From: Bacteroidales bacterium
GTDB taxonomy: Bacteria > Bacteroidota > Bacteroidia > Bacteroidales > F082
Length of the DNA: 64,000 nt
Direction: 5' to 3'
NCBI GenBank assembly: GCA_017466405.1
Contig: JAFTUF010000052.1
Coordinates: 34,053 to 98,052 of the forward strand
The translations under genes were made by a program, and so were the position numbers. The notes beneath the pieces are model-generated. The model was not told where the DNA came from and ran no database searches. It was given only the letters and a program-made list of their open reading frames with translations. This document shows positions 53,986 to 62,688 of the stretch, piece by piece. The first letter of the stretch is position 1. Each line of letters begins with the position of its first letter.

Positions 53986-54486
53986 TTAGAACAAGAAATC
54001 CAGTGGCTTAATGATATTATTATCTATAAGATACTTACGAAGTTCTTCTTTCTCAACCGAGATAACAACGCTGATCTTATAGTCCTTAGAGTCTTTCATC
54101 TTAGTAATTTTCTTTGAGCTATTCACTACGGAATTAATGAAGTTGAGATACAGTTTCTGCTCAAAGAATTCGTTGAGTGCCTGCTCATTACCCTCGACGC
54201 GAGTGTCGGCATTCATAAGAGCAGGTTGTTTCATGGAACCGTTACCGGCAGGAATACCTTGGTAAATGACGCAATGTACCGCATCTTTTTTCAATCCGTC
54301 GAGATACACGCTTTCGTCGTTACTGCGGAAATAGTCGGTCACTCGAATCAGATATGTACCATCGTTGCCGACGCCCATAGTCTCGACATTATATTGTTTG
54401 ACATTGGAAGCAACCTTCTTAGAGGAAGAGCAAGATGTTAAGAACAATGCTATAATCAATAAGGAATAGGTAACAATTTTTTTCAT
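53986..54486 (-). CDS. Small lipoprotein of unknown function
   Basis: 166 residues with lipobox C19 (LFLTSC). The mature part has GVGNDGTYLIRVTDYFRSNDES and a charged C-terminus ending LKPLDFLF-like (IIKPLDFLF). First gene of the operon that ends with apbE; its promoter box is at 54510-54517. No family recognised. Confidence 0.75.
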   Translation of the reverse strand: MKKIVTYSLLIIALFLTSCSSSKKVASNVKQYNVETMGVGNDGTYLIRVTDYFRSNDESVYLDGLKKDAVHCVIYQGIPAGNGSMKQPALMNADTRVEGNEQALNEFFEQKLYLNFINSVVNSSKKITKMKDSKDYKISVVISVEKEELRKYLIDNNIIKPLDFLF

Positions 54487-54509
54487 GGTAATAGGATTTA
54501 AACTTTGTA

Positions 54510-54517
54510 CAAAAATA
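54510..54517 (-). promoter_or_regulatory. TAnnTTTG -7 box of the lipoprotein-apbE operon
   Basis: TATTTTTG on the minus strand, 23 bp before ATG 54486. Confidence 0.5.
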
Positions 54518-54568
54518 AATAGTAATATTCAAATTGTCAATATAGAAAAAAATATTTTTTAATAAAAA

Positions 54569-54618
54569 AACGCACCAATTACACATTAATTGATATGTCT
54601 CTGTGTAATTGACGCGTT
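54569..54618. repeat. Dispersed hairpin repeat, copy F
   Basis: AACGCACCAATTACACA pairs with TGTGTAATTGACGCGTT at 15 of 17 positions. 8-bp TTGCTATG/TTACTGAG words follow (54627-54663). Confidence 0.85.
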
Positions 54619-54688
54619 AAGTTTTTGAGATACTATGTTGCTATGTTACTGAGATGCTAAGATTCTACTTTGGTATCTTCTCAGATTC

Positions 54689-54901
54689 TCATTTTTTCAG
54701 ATTCTCAGTTTCTTTCTTATTTCTCTTACAACTTCCATCGCCTTTGCCACCGCAAACGCACTTGGCGTCCGGGTCTAAGGAATGTGCGCATTTACGTTCA
54801 AACTGTCCGTCTTTCTTCACAAACATCTTAATGCCGATAGCAACAAACACTATCGCCATTATAACGACTGCCGGAATTAAGATTAGAAAAAATGTACTCA
54901 T
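54689..54901 (-). CDS. Small membrane protein with cysteine cluster (NqrM-like)
   Basis: 70 residues: one membrane helix (about 4-28) and a cytoplasmic or periplasmic tail with C38, C48, C50 and C58 in a Gly/Lys context. The arrangement resembles NqrM (DUF539), which loads iron into the Na+-translocating NADH:quinone reductase, though the match is by pattern only. It starts 3 bp after tyrS, so it is translated from that transcript. The C-terminal KETENLKK is encoded in a CAGATTCTCA repeat (54664-54710), so the end may be repeat-derived. The nearby apbE, an Nqr/Rnf maturation enzyme, supports the guess. Confidence 0.55.
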   Translation of the reverse strand: MSTFFLILIPAVVIMAIVFVAIGIKMFVKKDGQFERKCAHSLDPDAKCVCGGKGDGSCKRNKKETENLKK

Positions 54902-54903
54902 GA

Positions 54904-56199
54904 TTATTCAGCTATTATGAGATAATAATTCTTCTTTCCTTTTTGAACTAAAATATATTTGTCGTTGAGCAAGTCGTCTTTTCCTATGACTTTAGCGTCG
55001 GCGACTTTTTCTTTGTTGATGGCTACGCCATTGCCTTGTAACATCTTGCGAGCTTCGCCTTTTGAAGGGAACACTTCTGTCTGTGTGAGGAAGTCGATTA
55101 TTGGCATTCCTTCTTCTATTGCCGATTTAGCGACTTTAGCTTGAGGCACGCCTTCGAATATGCTCAACAATGTTGCCTCGTCGAATTTACGGAGAGCCTC
55201 TGAAGTTCCCTTACCGAAAAGAATCTGTGTTGCTTCTTCAGCCATCTCGAGGTCTTCTTTAGAGTGGACGATGATGGTGAGTTCACGTGCAAGTGTGCGT
55301 TGGAGTTCGCGGAGATGAGGCTCAGCAGCGTGACGTTCAATGAGAGCGTCGATTTCTTCTTTATTTAGAAGGGTGAAGATTTTAATATATTTAGCAGCAT
55401 CTTCGTCGGAGCAATTCATCCAGAACTGATAAAATGCGTAAGGTGATGTCTTAGCAGGATCTAACCAGATATTGCCTTTTTCTGTCTTACCGAATTTACC
55501 GCCGTCGGCTTTGGTGATGAGAGGACATGTAAGAGCGTAGGCAGTCTCTTCAGCGCCGAGTTTACGACGAATCAATTCTGTTCCTGTTGTGATGTTACCC
55601 CATTGGTCGGAGCCGCCGAGTTGGAGTTTACAATTTTTATTTTGATATAAATACAAGAAGTCGTAGCCTTGTACGAGTTGATAGCTGAATTCGGTGAACG
55701 ACATACCTTCGCCTTCGCCGCTGAAGCGTTTCTTGACACTATCTTTAGCCATCATATAATTCACTGTGATATGTTTTCCGATGTCGCGGATGAAGTTAAG
55801 GAAGGAGTAGTTTTTCATCCATTCGTAGTTATTGACGAGTTCGGCTTTGTTAGGAGCGTCGCTTTCGAAGTCTAAGAACTTAGCGAGTTGTTTCTTGATA
55901 CAAGCTTGGTTATGGTTGAGAGTCTCGTCGTTGAGCAGGTTACGTTCAGCTGATTTTCCTGAAGGGTCGCCTATCATACCTGTTGCTCCACCGAGGAGAG
56001 CTAGAGGCTTATGGCCTGCGTGTTGAAGATGGCGGAGCATCATGATGCCGCAGAGGTGACCTATATGGAGAGAGTCGGCTGTTGGGTCGATGCCCAAGTA
56101 AGCTGTTGTCATTTCTTTTTTAAGTTGTTCTTCTGTTCCTGGTGTCATGCTGTGGAGCATACCGCGCCAGCGTAATTCTTCTACGAAATTTGTATTCAT
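54904..56199 (-). CDS. tyrS: Tyrosyl-tRNA synthetase
   Basis: Class I synthetase charging tRNA-Tyr. 431 residues, normal length. HIGH motif in [10 protein letters not shown], tyrosine-binding [29 protein letters not shown]-type [11 protein letters not shown], and a C-terminal S4 RNA-binding domain (about 360-425, [11 protein letters not shown]). Its promoter carries CTGTTGT repeats (56230-56278). The small cysteine-cluster gene follows. Confidence 0.98.
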   Translation of the reverse strand: MNTNFVEELRWRGMLHSMTPGTEEQLKKEMTTAYLGIDPTADSLHIGHLCGIMMLRHLQHAGHKPLALLGGATGMIGDPSGKSAERNLLNDETLNHNQACIKKQLAKFLDFESDAPNKAELVNNYEWMKNYSFLNFIRDIGKHITVNYMMAKDSVKKRFSGEGEGMSFTEFSYQLVQGYDFLYLYQNKNCKLQLGGSDQWGNITTGTELIRRKLGAEETAYALTCPLITKADGGKFGKTEKGNIWLDPAKTSPYAFYQFWMNCSDEDAAKYIKIFTLLNKEEIDALIERHAAEPHLRELQRTLARELTIIVHSKEDLEMAEEATQILFGKGTSEALRKFDEATLLSIFEGVPQAKVAKSAIEEGMPIIDFLTQTEVFPSKGEARKMLQGNGVAINKEKVADAKVIGKDDLLNDKYILVQKGKKNYYLIIAE

Positions 56200-56229
56200 C
56201 GATGTAAAGTTTTATTCTAATTAGAGATG

Positions 56230-56278
56230 CAAAGATAATAAAAAGACAACAGACAACAGACAACAGACAACAGATTTT
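56230..56278 (-). promoter_or_regulatory. tyrS promoter with upstream GTCTGTT repeats
   Basis: The minus-strand -7 box TATCTTTG (56230-56237) is preceded by four GTCTGTT units (56243-56274) joined through GTCTTTTTAT. The architecture is as at the GTCATTA promoters, but the word differs. Confidence 0.6.
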
Positions 56279-56282
56279 TTGA

Positions 56283-56392
56283 AGTTGCTAAGATACTGAG
56301 GCACTAAGTTGCTAAGAGCGTCTCTCGTAGAGTCGCACAGACGTGTCAATTAGGTATTGTTAAAATCATTGGTGTAATCTACACATCTCTAC
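56283..56392. repeat. 8-bp words plus dispersed hairpin copy G
   Basis: TTGCTAAG/ATACTGAG words (56283-56318), then a degenerate copy beginning AGACGTGTCAATTA (56339) and ending ACACATCTCTAC (56392). Confidence 0.65.
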
Positions 56393-56422
56393 AATTTTCA
56401 ACTTTCAACTTTCAAAATTCCC

Positions 56423-56430
56423 TATCTTTG
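56423..56430 (+). promoter_or_regulatory. TAnnTTTG -7 box of the epimerase gene
   Basis: TATCTTTG, 14 bp before the ATG at 56445, preceded by CAACTTTCAACTTTCAA words. Confidence 0.6.
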
Positions 56431-56444
56431 CAAAAAATAATATC

Positions 56445-57476
56445 ATGATATTCATCACAGGTTGCACAGGATTATTAGGCTCACATTTAGTAGCAGAATT
56501 AGTCAATGTCAAAAGTCAAAGTCAGTGTCAAAGTCAAAGTCAGTGTCAAATAAAACTCCTATGTCGCGAGAACAGCGACTTATCGTTATTTCATAAAGTT
56601 TTGAAACGTTACGGCATCGACGAGATGCCCGACTTCATAGAGTTTGTTTATGGCGACATTTTAGACTACGACATTTTAGAAGCAGCCATGCGAGATGTTG
56701 ATGAGGTTTATCATTGTGCAGCCGTCGTCTCCTTCGACCCTACCGATAAGAACAGCCTGATGAGAGTCAATGTAGAAGGAACAAAAAACATGGTCAATGC
56801 GGCATTGAACTGCGGAGTGAAGAAATTCTGCCATGTCAGTTCTATCGCCGCCTTAGGTCGCGCCCTCGAAGGCGAGACCATCGACGAGGAGTCGCCATGG
56901 ACACATTCAAAGAACAACAGCGTGTATTCCAACTCAAAACATCAAGGCGAGATGGAAGTGTGGCGCGGCATAGCCGAAGGTCTCAACGCCACCATTGTCA
57001 ACCCGTCGCTCATACTCGGAGCCGGCAAATGGGACTCAGGCAGCTGCGAACTCTTCAACACCATCGCTAAAGGCTTCCCGTTCTACACCACAGGCATCAA
57101 CGGCTTTGTCGATGTAAAAGATGTAGTGCGCGCAATGATGACATTAATGGAGAACAACAAATTCGGGCAGCGTTATTGTCTCAACGGGACACTTATTTCT
57201 TACAAAGATTTATTCTCACTGATGGCATACAACTTCAAAGTCAAGGCTCCTTATATCAAAGTCGGTAAGACACTTAGCGAGGTAGCATGGCGTGTCTTTT
57301 GGCTAATAGGAAAAATCAAAGGAAAGAAACCGCTCATCACAAAAGAGACAGCAAGAACATCAACGAGAAAATATTCTTATTCTTCAGCAAAGATTATCAA
57401 TGAACTGAACTTCAAATTCACTCCTATCGAAGAGACAGTAAGGGAGGTTTGTGAATTATACATGAAAGAAAAATAA
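56445..57476 (+). CDS. NAD(P)-dependent epimerase/dehydratase (extended SDR)
   Basis: 343 residues, extended short-chain dehydrogenase. Dinucleotide motif TGCTGLLGSHL (GxxGxxG), active-site YSNSKHQGE (YxxxK) and catalytic serine in CHVSSIAALG. Substrate probably a nucleotide sugar or dihydroflavonol-type ketone; not assignable. Residues about 22-34 (KSQSQCQSQSQCQ) lie between helix A and strand 2 and are encoded by the AAAGTCAGTGTC repeat at 56501-56550, an in-frame expansion at a loop where relatives have a short turn. It stands 56 bp ahead of the acyltransferase module. Confidence 0.9.
   Translation: MIFITGCTGLLGSHLVAELVNVKSQSQCQSQSQCQIKLLCRENSDLSLFHKVLKRYGIDEMPDFIEFVYGDILDYDILEAAMRDVDEVYHCAAVVSFDPTDKNSLMRVNVEGTKNMVNAALNCGVKKFCHVSSIAALGRALEGETIDEESPWTHSKNNSVYSNSKHQGEMEVWRGIAEGLNATIVNPSLILGAGKWDSGSCELFNTIAKGFPFYTTGINGFVDVKDVVRAMMTLMENNKFGQRYCLNGTLISYKDLFSLMAYNFKVKAPYIKVGKTLSEVAWRVFWLIGKIKGKKPLITKETARTSTRKYSYSSAKIINELNFKFTPIEETVREVCELYMKEK
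56501..56550. repeat. In-frame hexamer repeat within the epimerase gene
   Basis: AAAGTC and AGTGTC words in tandem, coding Lys-Ser-Gln-Cys repeats. The words match those at 30478-30526 and 26511-26555. Confidence 0.85.
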
Positions 57477-57503
57477 ATAGCTAGGTGGAAAGTAAATTTT
57501 ATT

Positions 57504-57511
57504 TAAATTTG
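57504..57511 (+). promoter_or_regulatory. TAnnTTTG -7 box of the MBOAT gene
   Basis: TAAATTTG, 21 bp before the ATG at 57533. Confidence 0.55.
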
Positions 57512-57532
57512 TTGCTTTAAATTTTAATAGCA

Positions 57533-59002
57533 ATGGTATTCAGCAGTAACGTCTTTCTACTTTATTTCTTACCGATATTTCTCGCCATATATTTCATCAC
57601 ACCGAGGAAATTCCGTAACTACACTCTCCTCCTCGCTTCATTCATATTTTATGCTTACGGAGCTCCGGAGTTTGTGGTACAACTCATCCTTTCCAACGTA
57701 GCCAACTTCTATCTGGTGAAATATATGTTCAAGGCAGAGAAGGCAATAACAAAAAAAATTCTCTGCGGAATATCAATCGCCATCAGCATAGGACTGCTGT
57801 TCTACTACAAATACGGCAACTTCACCATGCTCAACCTCAACGCCATCTTGGGCGTATTCCACCACGAACCAATAGAATGGATTAAGATATTACTTCCTAT
57901 CGGAATCTCTTTCTTCTCTTTCCAAAGCGTGACTTACACTTTAGACACTTATAGAGGAATCAACGAACCTATGAAACGTCTCAGCGATTATATGCTCTAC
58001 ATCACAATGTTTCCTCAACTTGTCGCGGGCCCTATCATTCGTTATTGCGACATCGCCGACCAGATCAGAGAAAGAGAATCGCTGATGACAGACCGACTTC
58101 ATGGTTTCTATCGTTTCGTCTTAGGTCTCGCAAAGAAGATTCTCATCGCCGACGTGATAGGTTTTCAAGTAGATAAGATCTTAGGTCCTTCCAACTACGA
58201 CGTATTGAGCGCAGCTCAGATTCAAGAGATTGCCGACAAGATTGCTGTAATCGACTCCACCACAGCATGGATTGTAATATTAGCATTCACCTTCCAGATT
58301 TACTTCGACTTCGCCGGCTATTCCGACATGGCGATAGGTTTAGGAAGAATGTTAGGTTTCCGTTTCCCGGAAAACTTCGACAACCCTTACGTCTCCACCT
58401 CAATATCGGAATTCTGGCGCAGATGGCATCAGACCTTCAGCGTCTTCATCAAGAATTATTTATATTTCCCATTAGGCGGTAGCCGCGTCAAGACGGAAGC
58501 AAGAAAATATTTCAACTTATGGTTCTGCTTCTTAGTTTCAGGATTATGGCACGGAGCATCGTGGAACTTCGTCGTCTATGGGGCATTGCAAGGCATCTTC
58601 ATCTGCGCCGACAAACTCTTCCTCGTGAAATGGATGAACAAATTAGGAAGAATCCCATCGGTGATATTCACATTCGCAATCATAGTATTGACTCGTTGTT
58701 TCTTCCGCATCGAGAGAATCGATTTGTCGTGGGCATTCTTGAAAAGATTATTCGCCTTCGACTTCACTCCATTACATTTCGCCGACAATCCTCATTTCTA
58801 CACCACAATGATTGTCGCCGCTATCTTCTCATTCATCACCATGACAAAATTCGGTCTGAAGTGGCAAGACAAAGTTTATTTCACGGAATATAACTCAAAG
58901 CAACATATCGCGGCTTTCGTCCTCTCGATTTTAGGATTCATCTTCTGCCTCGGAGCTCTTAACGCAACAGGATTCAGTCCGTTCATTTATTTCAGATTCT
59001 AA
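57533..59002 (+). CDS. MBOAT O-acyltransferase (AlgI-like)
   Basis: An inner-membrane enzyme passing acetyl groups across the membrane for polysaccharide O-acetylation. 489 residues with about 11 helices. The catalytic histidine is H340 in GLWHGASWNFVVYG. RRWHQTFSVFIKNYLYFPLGGSR and TLDTYRG...SDYMLYITMFPQLVAGPI are typical of AlgI/DltB-like MBOATs. The stop overlaps the ATG of the AlgJ-like gene by 1 bp (TAATG), so the two act together. Confidence 0.96.
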   Translation: MVFSSNVFLLYFLPIFLAIYFITPRKFRNYTLLLASFIFYAYGAPEFVVQLILSNVANFYLVKYMFKAEKAITKKILCGISIAISIGLLFYYKYGNFTMLNLNAILGVFHHEPIEWIKILLPIGISFFSFQSVTYTLDTYRGINEPMKRLSDYMLYITMFPQLVAGPIIRYCDIADQIRERESLMTDRLHGFYRFVLGLAKKILIADVIGFQVDKILGPSNYDVLSAAQIQEIADKIAVIDSTTAWIVILAFTFQIYFDFAGYSDMAIGLGRMLGFRFPENFDNPYVSTSISEFWRRWHQTFSVFIKNYLYFPLGGSRVKTEARKYFNLWFCFLVSGLWHGASWNFVVYGALQGIFICADKLFLVKWMNKLGRIPSVIFTFAIIVLTRCFFRIERIDLSWAFLKRLFAFDFTPLHFADNPHFYTTMIVAAIFSFITMTKFGLKWQDKVYFTEYNSKQHIAAFVLSILGFIFCLGALNATGFSPFIYFRF

Positions 59003-60642
59003 TGAAAAACAAAGTCCTATATACGATATTATTTTCTTTGTTATTGGCATTTCTATTTCTGCCGATGATACAAGAGCATTTAAAGGTCTTTAAGACGAAA
59101 CCTCTTAACGGCGTCAATTACGTCACCGAATTTCCAGAACTGACATTGGAATCTTTCTCCAAAAACAAATTTCAAGGTACGTTAGAAAAATATATTTCAG
59201 AGAATTTCGGTTTCAGAGAGTTCGTCATTCGACTTTATAATCAGTATGTATGGACTTGTTTCAACAAGACTTATAGTCATTTCTTAGTTCCAGGCAAAGG
59301 CAACTGGCTGTTTTACACAGAAGCCGTCAACGATTATTACGGCACCGAACAATACAAACATTTCAAAGACGCCGAAATCGCAAAAGAAGAATTCGACAAG
59401 AACGTCAAGATGATGTGCCAGCTTAGAAACATCTTGAAAGAATACGACATTGAGTTCTTGTCGTTTATGGCGCCAAGCAAACCTCTCGTCTATCCGGAAT
59501 TCCTCCCCGACAGAATAAAAGACACCACCACGATAAACGCAGTGGAATATTACGACAAAGCCTTGACGGAAGCTGGCTTCCCGAACATCGAGATGACGAA
59601 ATGGTTCAGGACGATGCGCGACACACTTCCCTACCCTATCTTTCCTAACATGGATATGCACTGGCAATTCACTTCTGTCTATGGATACGATTCTCTCTTC
59701 AGATTTATGAACAGCCTGAACGACTTCGGCATCCCTAAGATAAAATACGGCAAGCCTTATCCTATCGACGACGAGATTCAGAATGACGAGAAGACTTTAA
59801 ATCTGATGTTTCCTATCAAAGAAAAAAACACGGATTATAAGTTAGATGTCGAGATTGAATGTGACGAAAACTGTCGAAAACCAAAAGTGCTGTTTGTCAG
59901 CGACTCTTTCATCTGGGCTTTGGACAAACATTTTCCGTGGGAAGAACTTATGAGCGATGTCGAGATTTGGTTCTACAACTCAAGCGTATTCAAAGGCTTC
60001 GACAGAAAGTCATACAAGAAAAAAGACATCAACATGTTAAGAGACATCCTCCGCGCCGATTATGTCGTTTTCTTCACATCGGGACATCAATGGTACAGAG
60101 CGACTTATAACTTTGTTGAAGAAGCTTTGTTAGCATTATGCGTTTCCGACGACATGATGAAAAGCGAGGCGGCACGCATCGCCGACAGCCTTAACATCTC
60201 AAATGATGAAGCACTGAAAAAGATTAAGAAGCAACCTTATTTGATAGAAGGAATTTCAAACCACGACACGCCTATCATACGTAATGAAAAAGAGATACGT
60301 ATAGCGCAAATCATCAACGACTCCATCGAAAAAGACGCCGATTGGGTTAAGGCTCTCAACATACAAACCGCGATGCAAGACAAAAACATCGAGGAGATTT
60401 TCAAGATTGAAGCTCAGAATATTATTGACAACAAAACTTTACTCAAAGACTCCACTCCATTAGATGAAGAGCTTCTTTTCGAGGCAGAAGTAAAGAACCT
60501 CGTGACAAGATGGAAAGCCAACTCCGAGATGATGGAATTCCTGAGCAACAAAGCCAAAGAGAAAGGCATGCCATTAGAACAAGTAATCATCGACGACGCC
60601 CGCTGGGTACTCAGAGAAGAAGCCAAGAAGAAAAACAAATAA
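59002..60642 (+). CDS. AlgJ/AlgX-like SGNH protein 1 with helical C-terminal extension
   Basis: Periplasmic partner of the MBOAT protein, transferring acetyl groups to sugar. 546 residues: N-terminal membrane anchor (about 5-22), then an SGNH/DHHW domain: FGFREFVIRLYNQYVWTCF, LSFMAPSKPLVYPEFLP, MHW at 219-221 and S-D-S-F at 300-303, where the paralogue at 62689 has G-D-S-F. Residues after about 380 are an extra helical region with two copies of a 48-residue motif (431-478 and 493-540) also found in the neighbouring lipoprotein. Translationally coupled to the MBOAT gene. Confidence 0.88.
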   Translation: MKNKVLYTILFSLLLAFLFLPMIQEHLKVFKTKPLNGVNYVTEFPELTLESFSKNKFQGTLEKYISENFGFREFVIRLYNQYVWTCFNKTYSHFLVPGKGNWLFYTEAVNDYYGTEQYKHFKDAEIAKEEFDKNVKMMCQLRNILKEYDIEFLSFMAPSKPLVYPEFLPDRIKDTTTINAVEYYDKALTEAGFPNIEMTKWFRTMRDTLPYPIFPNMDMHWQFTSVYGYDSLFRFMNSLNDFGIPKIKYGKPYPIDDEIQNDEKTLNLMFPIKEKNTDYKLDVEIECDENCRKPKVLFVSDSFIWALDKHFPWEELMSDVEIWFYNSSVFKGFDRKSYKKKDINMLRDILRADYVVFFTSGHQWYRATYNFVEEALLALCVSDDMMKSEAARIADSLNISNDEALKKIKKQPYLIEGISNHDTPIIRNEKEIRIAQIINDSIEKDADWVKALNIQTAMQDKNIEEIFKIEAQNIIDNKTLLKDSTPLDEELLFEAEVKNLVTRWKANSEMMEFLSNKAKEKGMPLEQVIIDDARWVLREEAKKKNK

Positions 60643-60643
60643 A

Positions 60644-62611
60644 CTATTCTATCACAATCTCATAAACCTTACCTTCAACATCCGTCTTGTTGTAAGGTAT
60701 CAGGCCTTGTTCAAAAACGACTGGCGGCCACCATTCTGAATAATGATATTCCTGCGTGACGATGCACAACATCTGATTGTTTGGAATCGCTGTATATTCA
60801 TCGTTCATATAACCCACAACGACCATCTCTTCCGGCGAAGGACCGACGCGCCAGATAATCTCATTCGGACGCCATTCTATCTCATAGTAATAATAATCTT
60901 CCTTAAAAATATCATTGCTGACAGGCGACTTTATCGTCAGAGCTTTATATAATTCAGTCCAGCGCATAGCTTCATACTCTTTGTCATTATAAGGTATATT
61001 GCTTATGCCAGCAGAGAATTTAGAAGGCTCACGTGTCGCCAAATCCCAGTTGGTGCAACAAAACATCACATCGCTATTGAGTTTGGCGTCTTCTTTTTTA
61101 GAACCCTGGACAAGTCTGTTATAAAACCAATTAGGCCAATATTTAGAAGCCTTGACAATCTCGATGTCTATTTCAGAATAATGATAATCGGTATGACGAA
61201 GCGGCTCTTTGCTATCATCGCCCTTATCGATATAACCTCCACCCGCTGTACTCGTCCTTCTGAAGTTCCAAGCATGATCGTCCTGATATATCAGCCAGAA
61301 AGCGTAAGTCAATCCGTTCCAGATATTTTCTTCATTAAGCATGACAGGAAACTTGATCTTGCCGCGATATTTTCCGTAAGTAAAACCGACTCGCGTCATG
61401 ATTCCCGTCGATTCTTTCTGAAGATTCTTGATGTCGTTGTTACCAGGATTTATCAACGAGACGCTGTTGTCTTCTTCGTTATATCGCACCGTGCTGCCGA
61501 GACAATCAGTCACAAACGGATAATCATATTTCAGCTGCGCACTGTCAAATTTCGTCTTATTCACCTCATATTCTTTCATAGTATAAGGATCTTCATCAGA
61601 GACGACATCCTTGATGACAGGAATATTTCTCAATGTATATTGCTGACTGACGCTGCTCAAGAACTGCTTGTACAAAGCTTTAGAATAATATTCATCGGAA
61701 GTGCCGCTGTTTTTTCCAGTAGTATCGACAGTATATACTTCCGATTTCATCTGCATCTCATCCAAGAAAATACCATATTCAGGAGTGATGACAGCTCTTG
61801 TTTTAAGAGTTCTGTCGGAAAGAATCACGTCGATGTTTTTATTTTCGTTATTAGCAAAATAAGCGTAAGGATTCACGAACTTGCCGTTCTCATCTGTCTT
61901 TGAGATGTTTTTGATATAATCAGGAATCTCGTCCAAAGCTTTTTCGTCGCACAAAACCAACATGAAAGAATATTCTCCGACGCGGGGATTACGTTTGAAT
62001 CTGTTGTTGACATCGCCTCTATTTTTGTTGTCGTCAATCATCCAGACTGCATCGAGATAAAGTTGTCGGTCGAGGCTATTTCCATTCTCGACAGCTTTTT
62101 TCTTAATCGATTCGAGCCAATCCGGAGTGTTATAAACAGCACGGATAACTCTTTGTATCGCAGCCTCGTTGAACGAATTCTCCGTAACATCCTCTCCATA
62201 ATATTTCTTCTCATCACGAGGATTGCCGACTATTCTTATACTATCGACGACAACGCCACTTTCCTTAACCTGCTTAAATTCGACGTTGACATCTTCCCAA
62301 CTTCCGTAGAAATTCTCCTCATTCAAAGGATTATCATTTTCAAACTTATACGATTCGTTCTGATAGAAGATCTTGTAATACTGACCTTTCTTAGCCTCGA
62401 ACTTAACGACGAAACAACCTTCTTCGCACTGATTCGCCGACGGAATAACTATGCCGTTATTAACTACGTCATACAAATCCATATCAAGAGAGACGAGATC
62501 TTCACCAGGAAAATTAGACATCGGGTCGAAACATTTTTTCGAAATATTGATATTGGCGTTTTCGCACGAAACTAATAAAATTACGCAAATTAGAAAGTAG
62601 ATTTTTCTCAT
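60644..62611 (-). CDS. GH16-like lipoprotein
   Basis: 655 residues with lipobox C16 (LLVSC). Residues 149-196 form a helical motif shared with the AlgJ-like protein next door. The C-terminal part (about 400-655) looks like a GH16/concanavalin-fold beta-sandwich: GKYRGKIKFPVML, LTYAFWLIYQDD, the E-I-D-I-E catalytic motif at 480-484, and YYYYEIEWRPNEIIWRV. GH16 enzymes cut beta-1,3/1,4 glucans and galactans. The gene is convergent with the AlgJ-like gene (1-bp gap) and divergent from the second one, so it probably acts on, or binds, the same acetylated surface glycan; this is inference. Confidence 0.68.
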   Translation of the reverse strand: MRKIYFLICVILLVSCENANINISKKCFDPMSNFPGEDLVSLDMDLYDVVNNGIVIPSANQCEEGCFVVKFEAKKGQYYKIFYQNESYKFENDNPLNEENFYGSWEDVNVEFKQVKESGVVVDSIRIVGNPRDEKKYYGEDVTENSFNEAAIQRVIRAVYNTPDWLESIKKKAVENGNSLDRQLYLDAVWMIDDNKNRGDVNNRFKRNPRVGEYSFMLVLCDEKALDEIPDYIKNISKTDENGKFVNPYAYFANNENKNIDVILSDRTLKTRAVITPEYGIFLDEMQMKSEVYTVDTTGKNSGTSDEYYSKALYKQFLSSVSQQYTLRNIPVIKDVVSDEDPYTMKEYEVNKTKFDSAQLKYDYPFVTDCLGSTVRYNEEDNSVSLINPGNNDIKNLQKESTGIMTRVGFTYGKYRGKIKFPVMLNEENIWNGLTYAFWLIYQDDHAWNFRRTSTAGGGYIDKGDDSKEPLRHTDYHYSEIDIEIVKASKYWPNWFYNRLVQGSKKEDAKLNSDVMFCCTNWDLATREPSKFSAGISNIPYNDKEYEAMRWTELYKALTIKSPVSNDIFKEDYYYYEIEWRPNEIIWRVGPSPEEMVVVGYMNDEYTAIPNNQMLCIVTQEYHYSEWWPPVVFEQGLIPYNKTDVEGKVYEIVIE

Positions 62612-62634
62612 AACAATACTGAATGATATTTATG

Positions 62635-62642
62635 CAAATATA
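62635..62642 (-). promoter_or_regulatory. TAnnTTTG -7 box of the GH16-like gene
   Basis: TATATTTG on the minus strand, 23 bp before ATG 62611 and 33 bp from the divergent box at 62676-62683. Confidence 0.6.
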
Positions 62643-62675
62643 ATCTTTTTCATGTTTAAACAGAGAAAAAAAATG

Positions 62676-62683
62676 TAATTTTG
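62676..62683 (+). promoter_or_regulatory. TAnnTTTG -7 box, near-leaderless, for the second AlgJ-like gene
   Basis: TAATTTTG ends 5 bp before the ATG at 62689, as at the LytTR gene. Confidence 0.6.
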
Positions 62684-62688
62684 CATCT

